Origin: Bacteroidales bacterium UBA1208
GTDB lineage: Bacteria; Bacteroidota; Bacteroidia; Bacteroidales; P3
NCBI GenBank assembly: GCA_002309955.1
Contig: DBXQ01000034.1
Location: 35,233-56,860, forward strand
Reading direction: 5' to 3'
DNA length: 21,628 bases
Shown: piece after piece, positions 14,587 through 21,628 of the stretch
How the letters are laid out: each line of letters starts with the position of its first letter
Numbering within the stretch: position 1 is the stretch's first letter
Translations under genes and position numbers: made by a program
Notes under the pieces: model-generated
What the model was told of the DNA's origin: nothing
Seen by the model: the letters and a program-made list of their open reading frames with translations, nothing else
Database searches by the model: none

Positions 14587-17535
14587 TTAGTTATGAGATG
14601 CTTTATCTACAGTGCCCATCCAATCTTTTATTTGCTTGATACACCATGGCATTAGGTCACGAATTTGTTGTACCCAAAAACGAATGATGTCCCAGCCTTC
14701 ACGCATTAAAGCCTGATTCCTAAGTTGGTCATTGTAACACAATTCTCCAGTCCAGGTTTGATGATACATTGCCCCATCAACTTCTATGTCAAGTTTTCTC
14801 CCTTTGTAAAATAGAGCCAGGTCCAGATAATATTTGTCAACGGGATATTGTGCCGAGACTGGGATTCCAGCATCTGAAAGTGCCTTTTGCAGAATGTGTT
14901 CCCATTCAGAAGATTCAACAGGGGCAGAATCCCCACAACTATATTCTGCAAAATGCTCAAGATAACTGACTCCACATTGCTTGCAATATTGTTTATCACC
15001 TACAGTTACAAGCAATGACCTTGCTCTTGTTATGGCAACATTGAATAAATTTCCAGTCGACTTTAAGAACATTAGACTTTGAGACTTTGTGCCGTTAGAA
15101 ACAACAGGGGAGAAAATAATCACATCACGTTCATCACCCTGAAACTTGTGTACGGTATCTATCAAAATCTTGTTATGGAGTTCTAAATGATTTCGTAATA
15201 TAGAATCACGTTCCAATGCCCTTGAAATCATCTCGGCTTGTAAATGAAATGGGGTAGTAACGCCAATACTGCCATCAAATTCAAGTTCTATTGATAACCG
15301 TCTTAAAATACGTATAACACTCTCAGCTTCCAGAAGGTTGTATGCACCACCTGAATCAGGACGGATTGTTTTACCTTTCACATCCATCCATTGCATTCCA
15401 AGAATTGGTTTCCCGTTATTGGGCGATACTAAACGGCTATAGTCTGTTGCAATTCGAAGTGTATTGTCATAGAACTCCTTATTTGAAAATTGGATAATGT
15501 CAAGAAAACTCCGGTGATGGTCACGCAACTGGATAATGTTTTCTGCTTTAGACATGCATGACGCAAGATCATAAACTGAACTTGCACGATATGACCAACG
15601 TATCTCTATGTCGTTTTTCATTATTAACGACAAATCTGTCTGCTTGCTTAGTAAACATATATGATTAAGTTGCTTATTGTCTCCAATTACGGCTACCCGT
15701 TTTGCTCTCAATAATAGTGGTACCATTGATGCTATGTCACATTGGCTTGCCTCATCTATTATTAGCAAATCATACAAGGCTGGTTTAAATGGAATTCGCC
15801 TACGAATGCTGAGAGAAGTCACAGCGTTGATGGGCAACATTGTGCTAACGATTGGTGGATATGCATCAATTTTGTCATATTCAATAAATCTGAGATAGTC
15901 ATATAACCTTCCACGGTTATTAAAGTTAAAAACACTTATGTGTTGATTTAACCAGGAATCCCATGCAACTTTTGCTTTTGCCTGCAGTTCTACGTGCTCG
16001 TTCATCATTGCAGCATCAAGCTGTTCAAGTGAAACCGAATTACATAGCTTGTTGAGTTCTCTATCATATTCTATTATTAAAGCTAAGGCATCACAGAGTT
16101 TGACAAATTCTCCATCAAAAAACATCCACTCCCGATCTGTCATTTGTTGACCAATGGTTAATCCTGGATTGTATTTTTTGGTAAAAGAGTTGACAGTTTC
16201 AATAGAAGTTTGTATGCTCGTTTGTATTTTCCTTTGCCATCTCTTTTTGAATATCTTGTCAATTAGTTTTATGGGGCCTTTGCTTATGGCTATTCTGTTT
16301 TCCTTGAATATCTCATAGGCTTTTTTTACTTCTTCAATCTCTTCCGCATTCACCTTGTCAGTCCATTGGTCGAGTTTGTCTCTTATACCACAGACCGATT
16401 GCTCCAATTCGTCTAATTTGTTCCGGTTGTTTACAATCTGTTGCTTTTGTTCTTGTTTTGAATGGTAGCTATGATATACACGCTTGTATTCGTCCAAGGC
16501 ATCTTGGAATGATTCTTTCTTTGCTATAGCCTTTTCCCATTGCTGGGTATACTCCGAAATGCATTGTATGACATTCTTCTCTAATCTAAGAATTAGTGGC
16601 AACTCCTTGTTAAGTGAGTTGACTCGTTTTACAACGACATCCACTGCATTATTATTTTTGCTTGTGAACAGAACGGTCTGATTGTTGATGGCAGCATTGA
16701 TAATTAGATTTGCAACCACTTGTGTTTTCCCCGTTCCCGGAGGACCTGATATCAAAGTGACATCAGCACTCAATGCTGATTTGATGGCTTTTTCTTGTTC
16801 ATCGTTTAGTGGTAGCACTTCTAATATTTCTTTTTCAAACAGTTCGTTTCCGTTAAATCGTTGGTTGAGGAATTTCCACAATATGGAATCTTGAATATTA
16901 AGGTCTGTGCTGCTTTCTAAACGGGCAAGCTCGTTGCTTAAGCCCACTGTATATGGTGTTGGGTCTTTCGCAATAATGATGGCACGATTCAGAATACCAT
17001 CATTTTCATCTATTCTTATTGCCCCTTTTGTGAGATTATCCAGCACCATAGCATCTCTCCATTCCCAATTGGGACGTATTGTTTTAAGTAAACTAACCTT
17101 TTCTGCCAAATCGGCAAAAGTGGCATGCCCATCGCTAAACCCCAGTTCTGCTTCTAATTCACGTAATTCATAAATATTTTCGGTCTTTTCGTTTGGGGAA
17201 TACTTATCTACGATATCTTTGTTTATTAGCAATTCATCATCAATGTAGAAGCCTTCAGGTTTACTGGATGAACCATCAAAATGAGTCACATGGACTATAA
17301 ATACAGGAGACAGAAAATGTTTTACCTTTAATATAGGATATCCTATCAACAATTCTTTCTCTTTCTCGTGGTTCCCTCTAAGGAAGCTGCCAATGTCTGG
17401 CAATTTTAATGCATTATTGTTAATCCATGGAAGGCATATAAAAGAATTACTATCCTTTAGTGAAGCACGAAGAGTTGTATTTCCTTCTAATTCAATACAA
17501 CTTATATAGTATTTGCATAGATTCTGTAACGTCAT
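14587..17535 (-). CDS. Superfamily 1 helicase with C-terminal Vsr/DUF559-like nuclease, candidate defence protein
   Basis: A 982-residue protein. An unrecognised N-terminal region (1-240) leads to a UvrD/Dna2/NAM7-type SF1 helicase: Q-like LNDEQEKAI (243-251), Walker A GPPGTGKT (264-271), Walker B LIIDEASQ (591-598), motif III GDNKQL (618-623), motif V VHKFQGDE (795-802) and motif VI NVAITRAR (832-839). Residues 330-420 look like a coiled coil inserted between motifs. The end (about 875-972) is a PD-(D/E)xK domain of the Vsr/DUF559 kind: E877, D905, IEVDG with E918/D920, H925 and FW at 953-954. Helicase-Vsr fusions are known from phage-defence loci (for example the DUF4011-helicase-Vsr type); no DUF4011 was recognised here. 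It is AT-richer than the flanking genes and has its own promoter. Confidence 0.88.
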   Translation of the reverse strand: MTLQNLCKYYISCIELEGNTTLRASLKDSNSFICLPWINNNALKLPDIGSFLRGNHEKEKELLIGYPILKVKHFLSPVFIVHVTHFDGSSSKPEGFYIDDELLINKDIVDKYSPNEKTENIYELRELEAELGFSDGHATFADLAEKVSLLKTIRPNWEWRDAMVLDNLTKGAIRIDENDGILNRAIIIAKDPTPYTVGLSNELARLESSTDLNIQDSILWKFLNQRFNGNELFEKEILEVLPLNDEQEKAIKSALSADVTLISGPPGTGKTQVVANLIINAAINNQTVLFTSKNNNAVDVVVKRVNSLNKELPLILRLEKNVIQCISEYTQQWEKAIAKKESFQDALDEYKRVYHSYHSKQEQKQQIVNNRNKLDELEQSVCGIRDKLDQWTDKVNAEEIEEVKKAYEIFKENRIAISKGPIKLIDKIFKKRWQRKIQTSIQTSIETVNSFTKKYNPGLTIGQQMTDREWMFFDGEFVKLCDALALIIEYDRELNKLCNSVSLEQLDAAMMNEHVELQAKAKVAWDSWLNQHISVFNFNNRGRLYDYLRFIEYDKIDAYPPIVSTMLPINAVTSLSIRRRIPFKPALYDLLIIDEASQCDIASMVPLLLRAKRVAVIGDNKQLNHICLLSKQTDLSLIMKNDIEIRWSYRASSVYDLASCMSKAENIIQLRDHHRSFLDIIQFSNKEFYDNTLRIATDYSRLVSPNNGKPILGMQWMDVKGKTIRPDSGGAYNLLEAESVIRILRRLSIELEFDGSIGVTTPFHLQAEMISRALERDSILRNHLELHNKILIDTVHKFQGDERDVIIFSPVVSNGTKSQSLMFLKSTGNLFNVAITRARSLLVTVGDKQYCKQCGVSYLEHFAEYSCGDSAPVESSEWEHILQKALSDAGIPVSAQYPVDKYYLDLALFYKGRKLDIEVDGAMYHQTWTGELCYNDQLRNQALMREGWDIIRFWVQQIRDLMPWCIKQIKDWMGTVDKASHN

Positions 17536-17561
17536 AGTAATTTACAATTATAGCTTAGTTA

Positions 17562-17642
17562 TTATCTAAACATCATATGTCCATAACAGGGTTTTCGAGT
17601 TGTGTAAGAATGCCCCATAAGTCTTTTTTCCATTGCTAACAT
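17562..17642 (-). CDS. Possible 26-codon leader ORF ahead of the helicase
   Basis: Within the helicase leader, downstream of its promoter, an ATG at 17642 opens 26 codons (starting MLAMEKRLMGHSYTT, ending GHMMFR) and stops 26 bases before the helicase start. The frame stays open upstream of the ATG into the promoter. It may be a leader peptide, a gene fragment or chance. No family recognised. Confidence 0.25.
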   Translation of the reverse strand: MLAMEKRLMGHSYTTRKPCYGHMMFR

Positions 17643-17667
17643 TTCAATGCTTTTTTGTTCAACAGGG

Positions 17668-17699
17668 CAAAGATACACAATTATTTTGATTTGGCAAAA
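17668..17699 (-). promoter_or_regulatory. Bacteroidetes-type promoter of the helicase gene
   Basis: On the minus strand TTTTG (17695-17699), exactly 19 bases, then TATCTTTG (17668-17675). It lies just downstream of the ATPase stop codon (17714), so the helicase has a leader of roughly 125 bases and can be expressed independently of the ATPase. Confidence 0.85.
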
Positions 17700-17713
17700 C
17701 CAAATGTATTCTA

Positions 17714-18844
17714 TTATGTGAGATAATCAAGATAGTTCTCTGGGGTGATCACTGTCAGAGGCGTTTCTCCGTATGCTTTGCAAAAGTCCGATGGAGTCTT
17801 GACGTTGGTTTTCTTGGGATTCCACTTCATTTCAAATAACCTGAATTCTCCATTCGACTCTTCAATAAAGTCAATCTCCTGTTGATTGGTTGTTCTCCAA
17901 AAGTAGTAGTTGGCGTAGCGTCGATTGTAATGATTATACTTTATGCGCTCACTGACAATAAAGTTCTCCCACAATGCCCCCACATCGTTCCGCAGTGATA
18001 GTGGATTCAGGTTCTGAATGATGGCATTTCGTATGCCGTTGTCGTAAAAGTATACTTTCCTCCCTCTCTTCAACTCCGAACGTAAGTTACGGCTTAATGC
18101 ATGTAGGCGGAACACTACGAAGCATTTTTCCAGCAAATCTATATATTTCTCTATGGTCTTGATATCGGTGTTCAGCGTCTGGGACAACTCGTTATACGAC
18201 ACCTCGCTACCTACCTGTAGTGCAAGTGCAATCAATATTTTTTCAATCAATACTGGTTTTCTTACCCCTTCCATTGACAGCAAATCCTGATACATGTAGC
18301 TTCCTGACAGATTCATCAGCACCTCGTGGCTGTCACCGATATGGTTGACCACGTCGGGATATGAGCCGAATACAAGGCGGTCTTCCAGTAATTGACGTGT
18401 ATGTAAGTAACCATAATTATCGTATATTTCTTGTGTGGAAAAGGGGTAAAGGTGATATTCAAACTTCCTTCCAGTCAAAGGCTCGTTGAGAGAACCTTGC
18501 AATAGAAAGGAAGAAGACCCGGTAATCAATAACTGAACTTCGGGCATGTTGTCAATGATGAGTTTCAACGTTATCCCGATGCCCTGTATACGCTGGGCTT
18601 CGTCAACAACAACTATGCGGTTGTTCCCTATCAGTCGACGCAGGTCGTTTAGGTTGGCGTTTTGCAATACACTTCGAGTGTCTGGATTGTCGCAATTCAA
18701 GGTCAAAACATTCTCTTTTGCCCCGATTATCTGTCGACAGAGTGTGCTTTTGCCCACTTGCCGTGCGCCTATAAGTACGATGGCTTTGCCGTTAAATAGC
18801 CTGTTTTCAATAACATGCTGCAAAGTTCTTCTCAAGTAATCCAT
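17714..18844 (-). CDS. AAA_14/DUF4143 ATP-binding protein with PD-(D/E)xK-like C-terminus
   Basis: A 376-residue ATPase. Walker A GARQVGKST is at 26-34, Walker B VVVDEAQ at 78-84, the sensor strand ITGSSS at 107-112. A winged-helix-like region follows (about 212-250), then DUF4143 with the residues of a PD-(D/E)xK nuclease fold: E296 (WENF), D325 (QEIDF), E338 and K340 (FEMKW). Such genes are numerous in Bacteroidetes; their cellular role is not established. I start it at the ATG at 18844: a TTG at 18871 lies inside the -7 box and cannot be in the transcript. Unusually regular inverted repeats lie directly upstream. A decayed relative sits at 14179-14398, on the far side of the helicase. Confidence 0.9.
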   Translation of the reverse strand: MDYLRRTLQHVIENRLFNGKAIVLIGARQVGKSTLCRQIIGAKENVLTLNCDNPDTRSVLQNANLNDLRRLIGNNRIVVVDEAQRIQGIGITLKLIIDNMPEVQLLITGSSSFLLQGSLNEPLTGRKFEYHLYPFSTQEIYDNYGYLHTRQLLEDRLVFGSYPDVVNHIGDSHEVLMNLSGSYMYQDLLSMEGVRKPVLIEKILIALALQVGSEVSYNELSQTLNTDIKTIEKYIDLLEKCFVVFRLHALSRNLRSELKRGRKVYFYDNGIRNAIIQNLNPLSLRNDVGALWENFIVSERIKYNHYNRRYANYYFWRTTNQQEIDFIEESNGEFRLFEMKWNPKKTNVKTPSDFCKAYGETPLTVITPENYLDYLT

Positions 18845-18868
18845 ATTCTTCTGTTGTTTTTCCGATTG

Positions 18869-18876
18869 CAAAGATA
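18869..18876 (-). promoter_or_regulatory. -7 promoter element of the ATPase gene
   Basis: TATCTTTG on the minus strand, 24 bases before the ATG at 18844. Nineteen bases further upstream the -33 position reads CTGG and falls inside the first repeat half-site (18892-18902), so a protein bound to the repeat would cover the promoter. Confidence 0.75.
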
Positions 18877-18891
18877 CATTTTTTTCTTTAA

Positions 18892-18956
18892 TAATCCAGA
18901 AAAACGGTATAAATTTCTGGATTATAATCCAGAAAATAGGTCGAATTTCTGGATTA
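18892..18956. repeat. Two tandem 32-33 bp inverted-repeat units upstream of the ATPase, candidate operator
   Basis: Unit 1 (18892-18924) is TAATCCAGAAA, 11 bases, TTTCTGGATTA; unit 2 (18925-18956) is TAATCCAGAAA, 10 bases, TTTCTGGATTA. All four 11-base arms are identical, while the two spacers differ (AACGGTATAAA and ATAGGTCGAA). The abutting arms create a perfect 22-bp palindrome at 18914-18935 centred on ATTATAAT. Unit 1 overlaps the -33 region of the ATPase promoter. Conserved arms with free spacers indicate paired protein-binding sites; autoregulation is inference. The remainder of the 18845-19150 gap (18957-19110) shows nothing recognisable. Confidence 0.8.
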
Positions 18957-19113
18957 GCATCTTTTTTTGGCTATGATTGGGATTTTCAAAATAGCTTCAT
19001 AAACTGCACAAAAAGCGGAAATCGTCAGGCACCGGAGGTCTATTTATGGTATATTCCGCGGCAATTCGTGTCCACATCCTTGGCCCCGATATGCGTAATC
19101 CAAGTTTTTTATG

Positions 19114-19121
19114 TATCTTTG
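19114..19121 (+). promoter_or_regulatory. -7 promoter element ahead of the helical-repeat gene
   Basis: TATCTTTG on the plus strand followed by GCA, 29 bases before the ATG at 19151. This supports the start at 19151 rather than the upstream GTG or ATG codons at about 19046. A clear -33 box is missing. Confidence 0.7.
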
Positions 19122-19150
19122 CAATCCGAATTCAATTCACTTTTCTCTGT

Positions 19151-19663
19151 ATGGCAGACAACGATTTTTCGCAACAACTGCACGACATCAAGGGTATTAC
19201 AGATGTCCGCGCGCTTGCCAAGGAGGTGCCTTGTTCGCTCCTCCTGCCGTATCTTTCTGACGAAGACATCCGAGTGGCGCGCAATGCGGCCTGGGTCTTG
19301 ACCCACAAACCTATTTCCCAAATCCTTGCCTTGCCGCACGACCAACTTATCAATCTGGCCATGACTACTCCCGACACACCACTCCGCAGACTCACACTTT
19401 GCCTTGTAGAGAAACAGCCTATCCTCAAAGAGGAAATCAACACCGGCTTCCTCGACTTCTGCCTGCTGCACATGCACATGCCCGACGAGCCGCCCGGCGT
19501 GCAGGCTCTCTGCATGAAACTTGCCTACAGCATGTGCAGCCCCTATCCCGAACTGCTGCACGAGTTTCAGGAGACCCTCAACCTCATGCAGCCCGAGCAG
19601 CATAAACCCGGAGTGAAGCACTTGATAAACAAAATAAAAGAGAAAAGCCAAAAAGGTCGATGA
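19151..19663 (+). CDS. Small HEAT-like helical-repeat protein
   Basis: A 170-residue protein predicted to be all-helical, with repeated helix pairs that look like degenerate HEAT/armadillo repeats (RVARNAAWVLTH at 41-52, LRRLTLCLVEKQP at 78-90, GVQALCMKLAYSMC at 116-129). I recall relatives of about this size throughout Bacteroides and Prevotella, some labelled adenylosuccinate lyase; no lyase signature or catalytic residue is visible, so that name should not be used. It likely binds a protein partner. The start was chosen from the -7 box at 19114-19121. It converges on glmM, with the stop codon lying in the loop of the shared terminator. Confidence 0.8.
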   Translation: MADNDFSQQLHDIKGITDVRALAKEVPCSLLLPYLSDEDIRVARNAAWVLTHKPISQILALPHDQLINLAMTTPDTPLRRLTLCLVEKQPILKEEINTGFLDFCLLHMHMPDEPPGVQALCMKLAYSMCSPYPELLHEFQETLNLMQPEQHKPGVKHLINKIKEKSQKGR

Positions 19664-19679
19664 CTCCTTTTGGCTTTTC
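19642..19679. terminator. Bidirectional terminator between convergent genes
   Basis: GAAAAGCCAAAAAGG (19642-19656) pairs with CCTTTTGGCTTTTC (19666-19679), with one bulged A. T-rich tracts lie outside both arms on the respective strands. The 9-base loop contains the TGA stop of the helical-repeat gene; glmM ends at 19702. Confidence 0.85.
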
Positions 19680-19701
19680 CTTTTCTTATATCGGGTTGGG
19701 A

Positions 19702-21087
19702 TTACACTTCGGCTTTCACCTGCTCGGCCAACTCGTTGGCACGGGTCTCGGTGTGCGCCTCGCTGTAGATGCGGATGATAGGCTCCGTATTGCTCTTGCG
19801 CAGGTGTACCCATCCGTCCTCAAAGTCAATCTTCACACCGTCAATAGTGGTCACCTTGCAGTTGTCCATGGCCTGATACTTCTCGGCTAAGCGTTTCAGC
19901 AATCCGTCCACATCCATGCCGGCTGTCAGGTCGATGCGGTTTTTGGAGATGATATAGTCGGGGTAGGTCTTGCGCAGTTCGCTCACCTTCATGCCGCGTT
20001 TTGCCAGCAGCGTGAGGAACAAGGCTACGCCCACCAGTGCATCGCGGCCATAGTGCAGTTCAGGGTAGATGACACCGCCGTTGCCCTCGCCGCCGATGAC
20101 GGCACCTGTCTGGCGCATCAGGGTGGTGACGTTCACCTCACCCACGGCAGCGGCGTTGTACTCGCAGCCGGCATACTGGTGCGTCACATCGCGCAAGGCA
20201 CGCGACGACGAAAGATTCGACACCGTGTTGCCGGGTGTGTGTTGCAGCACATAGTCGGCTACACTCACCAGTGTGTACTCCTCGCCAAACATCTCGCCCG
20301 TTTCGCACACTAAGGCCAAGCGGTCCACGTCGGGGTCTACCACCACGCCAAGGTCGCACCCGTTCTCGCGCACCACGCGCGAAATGTCGGTCAAGTTGGC
20401 GGGTATCGGCTCGGGGTTATGGGCGAAATGGCCTGTAGGCTCGCAGTTCAGCTCCACCACCTCCTTCACACCTAATGCGCGTAGCAGTTTGGGAATGGCT
20501 AGTCCGCCGGTCGAGTTGACAGCATCCACCGCCACCTTGAAGCCTGCCTTGCGTATGGCTTCGACATCAACCAGTTTCAACTTCAGCACGCGCTCAATAT
20601 GCTGCTCGATAGTGGTGTTGTCCTCGGTCACCTGTCCCAGATCGTCCACCTCGGCATAGTTCAGCTCCTCGCTCTCGGCCAGGCGAAGCACCTCGGCCCC
20701 TTCGGCGGCGTCAATAAACTCGCCTCGGGCGTTAAGCAGCTTCAGTGCGTTCCAGTGCTTGGGATTGTGGCTGGCGGTGATGATGATGCCGCCGTCGGCC
20801 TGTTTGTCTATCACCGACATCTCGGTGGTAGGTGTAGTGGAAAGGCCGGTCTCAATCACGTCGATACCCATGCCCTGCAGTGTACCCACTACCAAGCGAT
20901 CCACCATGGCACCCGACAGGCGGGCATCACGGCCTACTACCAATGTGAGGCGTTTGCCGCTGTTGCGTTGTTGCAGGAATGTGGCGAAAGCCGACGTGAA
21001 TTTCACCACGTCGAGAGGGCTCAACCCGTCGCCTGGGCGACCACCAATGGTGCCGCGGATACCGGATATTGATTTTATTAAACTCAT
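19702..21087 (-). CDS. glmM: Phosphoglucosamine mutase
   Basis: A 461-residue alpha-D-phosphohexomutase. The phosphoserine loop TASHNPKHWNALK carries the catalytic S106, the metal loop is DPDVDR (251-256), the sugar loop GEGNGGVIYP (333-342), and the phosphate-binding loop RKSNTEPIIRIY lies near the C-terminus. The reaction is glucosamine-6-phosphate to glucosamine-1-phosphate, the route to UDP-GlcNAc for peptidoglycan and LPS, in the cytoplasm. The N-terminal SISGIRGTIGG and the DPDVDR variant match the form I recall as GlmM in Bacteroidetes. A related phosphomannomutase or phosphoglucomutase activity cannot be excluded from sequence. It is a core gene bordering the accessory block. No clear promoter was found upstream. 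Confidence 0.9.
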   Translation of the reverse strand: MSLIKSISGIRGTIGGRPGDGLSPLDVVKFTSAFATFLQQRNSGKRLTLVVGRDARLSGAMVDRLVVGTLQGMGIDVIETGLSTTPTTEMSVIDKQADGGIIITASHNPKHWNALKLLNARGEFIDAAEGAEVLRLAESEELNYAEVDDLGQVTEDNTTIEQHIERVLKLKLVDVEAIRKAGFKVAVDAVNSTGGLAIPKLLRALGVKEVVELNCEPTGHFAHNPEPIPANLTDISRVVRENGCDLGVVVDPDVDRLALVCETGEMFGEEYTLVSVADYVLQHTPGNTVSNLSSSRALRDVTHQYAGCEYNAAAVGEVNVTTLMRQTGAVIGGEGNGGVIYPELHYGRDALVGVALFLTLLAKRGMKVSELRKTYPDYIISKNRIDLTAGMDVDGLLKRLAEKYQAMDNCKVTTIDGVKIDFEDGWVHLRKSNTEPIIRIYSEAHTETRANELAEQVKAEV

Positions 21088-21292
21088 AGTTATAATGTTT
21101 TATGTTTTTTTTTCAACGATTCTTTTTCCTTAATTTTATAATAACGTGAATCGGTCGTGATTATTGCTTGGAGTGGACATTTTTTTCCTATTTCGCGGTT
21201 ATCAACCCTCATCGTAACCCTTCTGAACGGGTGGCCTTGCTTTTTGCGAGCCGAGAACAAGATTTTTTCCCCTTCTTTCATCGCTCGCTGTT

Positions 21293-21356
21293 CCTCAGTT
21301 CTCCCATCGTTCTCCCATCGTTCTCCCATTACAGAAGGAGAACTGAGGGAGAACGA
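21293..21356. repeat. Complex repeat: 11-bp tandem repeats inside an inverted repeat
   Basis: CCTCAGTTCTCC (21293-21304) and GGAGAACTGAGG (21337-21348) are perfect 12-bp inverted arms. Between them, TTCTCCCATCG occurs at 21299-21309 and 21310-21320, with a third, slightly changed copy at 21321-21331. GGGAGAACGA (21347-21356) can also pair with TCGTTCTCCC inside the tandem repeats. Part of the element recurs at 1-33. Apart from this and the promoter at 21487-21516, the 21088-21574 gap holds no recognisable gene. Confidence 0.75.
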
Positions 21357-21486
21357 AGGGTGAAGGGTGGGTGAAAGAGCGAGAGAGATGCTATATAATG
21401 TTGTTATAACTTTCAATAAATCAATATTAAACCATGATTATTGCTAAGAATGGGTGCGCTTGAATGGCAGCTTGAAGGTGAAAAAG

Positions 21487-21516
21487 TTGTAGTTTCGATT
21501 TTTTTTTGTATTTTTG
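21487..21516 (+). promoter_or_regulatory. Bacteroidetes-type promoter of the gene at the window end
   Basis: TTG (21487-21489), exactly 19 bases, then TATTTTTG (21509-21516) on the plus strand, matching the -33/-7 spacing of the phylum. The start codon follows 58 bases after the -7 box. Confidence 0.8.
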
Positions 21517-21574
21517 CAAAATAAAATGATAGCTTGGCTATTAATTGAATGTTCAAAACCAAACCTTGTCTGTT

Positions 21575-21628
21575 ATGAAAAGGATATTCATGATACTTGC
21601 GGTATTGGCGGGGGGGAGCGGAGCGAGG
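21575..21628 (+). CDS. Start of a secreted protein, cut by window end
   Basis: Eighteen codons are visible, MKRIFMILAVLAGGSGAR, then the window ends. The basic start followed by a hydrophobic run is the beginning of a signal peptide. The upstream promoter with correct spacing supports a real gene. The product cannot be named. Confidence 0.6.
   Translation, partial: MKRIFMILAVLAGGSGAR

Noticed and set aside
14587..18844. Transposon or integrase boundaries around the helicase block
   Set aside because: No transposase, integrase, tRNA gene or matching terminal repeats were found, so mobility is suggested only by composition and the flanking ATPase copies.
18892..18956. Repeats with equal-length spacers upstream of the ATPase, checked as a mini CRISPR array
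   Set aside because: The arms are only 11 bp and the spacers 10-11 bp, the units are inverted repeats, and no cas gene is present; an operator is the better reading.
21090..21416. 108-codon minus-strand frame upstream of glmM
   Set aside because: It is made mostly of the tandem and inverted repeats at 21293-21356 and a low-complexity Lys-rich tail; no family or promoter is seen.

Overview
The window reads as a chromosomal segment of a member of the Bacteroidales (Bacteroidetes). The evidence is several promoters of the phylum type (TTTG, about 19 bp, TAnnTTTG), a DUF5106-type thioredoxin lipid-envelope protein, an ECF sigma domain joined to the kind of outer-membrane barrel that usually accompanies Bacteroides sigma factors, a DPDVDR-type GlmM, and AAA_14/DUF4143 ATPases. 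Genus cannot be fixed from the sequence alone.

Layout. (1) 117-4333, minus strand: a likely transcription unit made of a PspC-domain membrane protein, a 562-residue protein that joins an ECF sigma factor to a transmembrane helix, a periplasmic linker and an outer-membrane beta-barrel, then a radical SAM/SPASM protein and a Gfo/Idh/MocA oxidoreductase that overlap by four bases. (2) 4416-7967, minus: a two-gene unit of a secreted thioredoxin-fold protein and an M3 peptidyl-dipeptidase lipoprotein. (3) 8118-9770, minus: a DUF362 lipoprotein and a lipoprotein-type flavodoxin, ended by a strong terminator. (4) 9971-11725, plus: a dGTPase-family HD hydrolase and a multi-pass membrane protein. (5) 11780-14156, minus: an iron-containing alcohol dehydrogenase with a textbook promoter, and a second DUF362 protein. 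(6) 14179-18844, minus: an AT-richer accessory block holding a 982-residue superfamily 1 helicase with a C-terminal Vsr/DUF559-like nuclease, lying between a remnant and an intact copy of an AAA_14/DUF4143 ATPase-nuclease gene. (7) 19151-21087: a small helical-repeat protein and the convergent core gene glmM, separated by a bidirectional terminator. (8) 21575 to the end: the first codons of a secreted protein.

The points most worth following are the one-polypeptide sigma factor/outer-membrane barrel, whose predicted topology spans the whole envelope; the helicase-nuclease block, which looks like a phage-defence or genome-conflict locus; and the phased 32-33 bp inverted-repeat units directly upstream of the ATPase promoter, whose architecture (ATTA|TAAT junctions, 32-bp spacing) is repeated with different arm sequences in front of the decayed copy.
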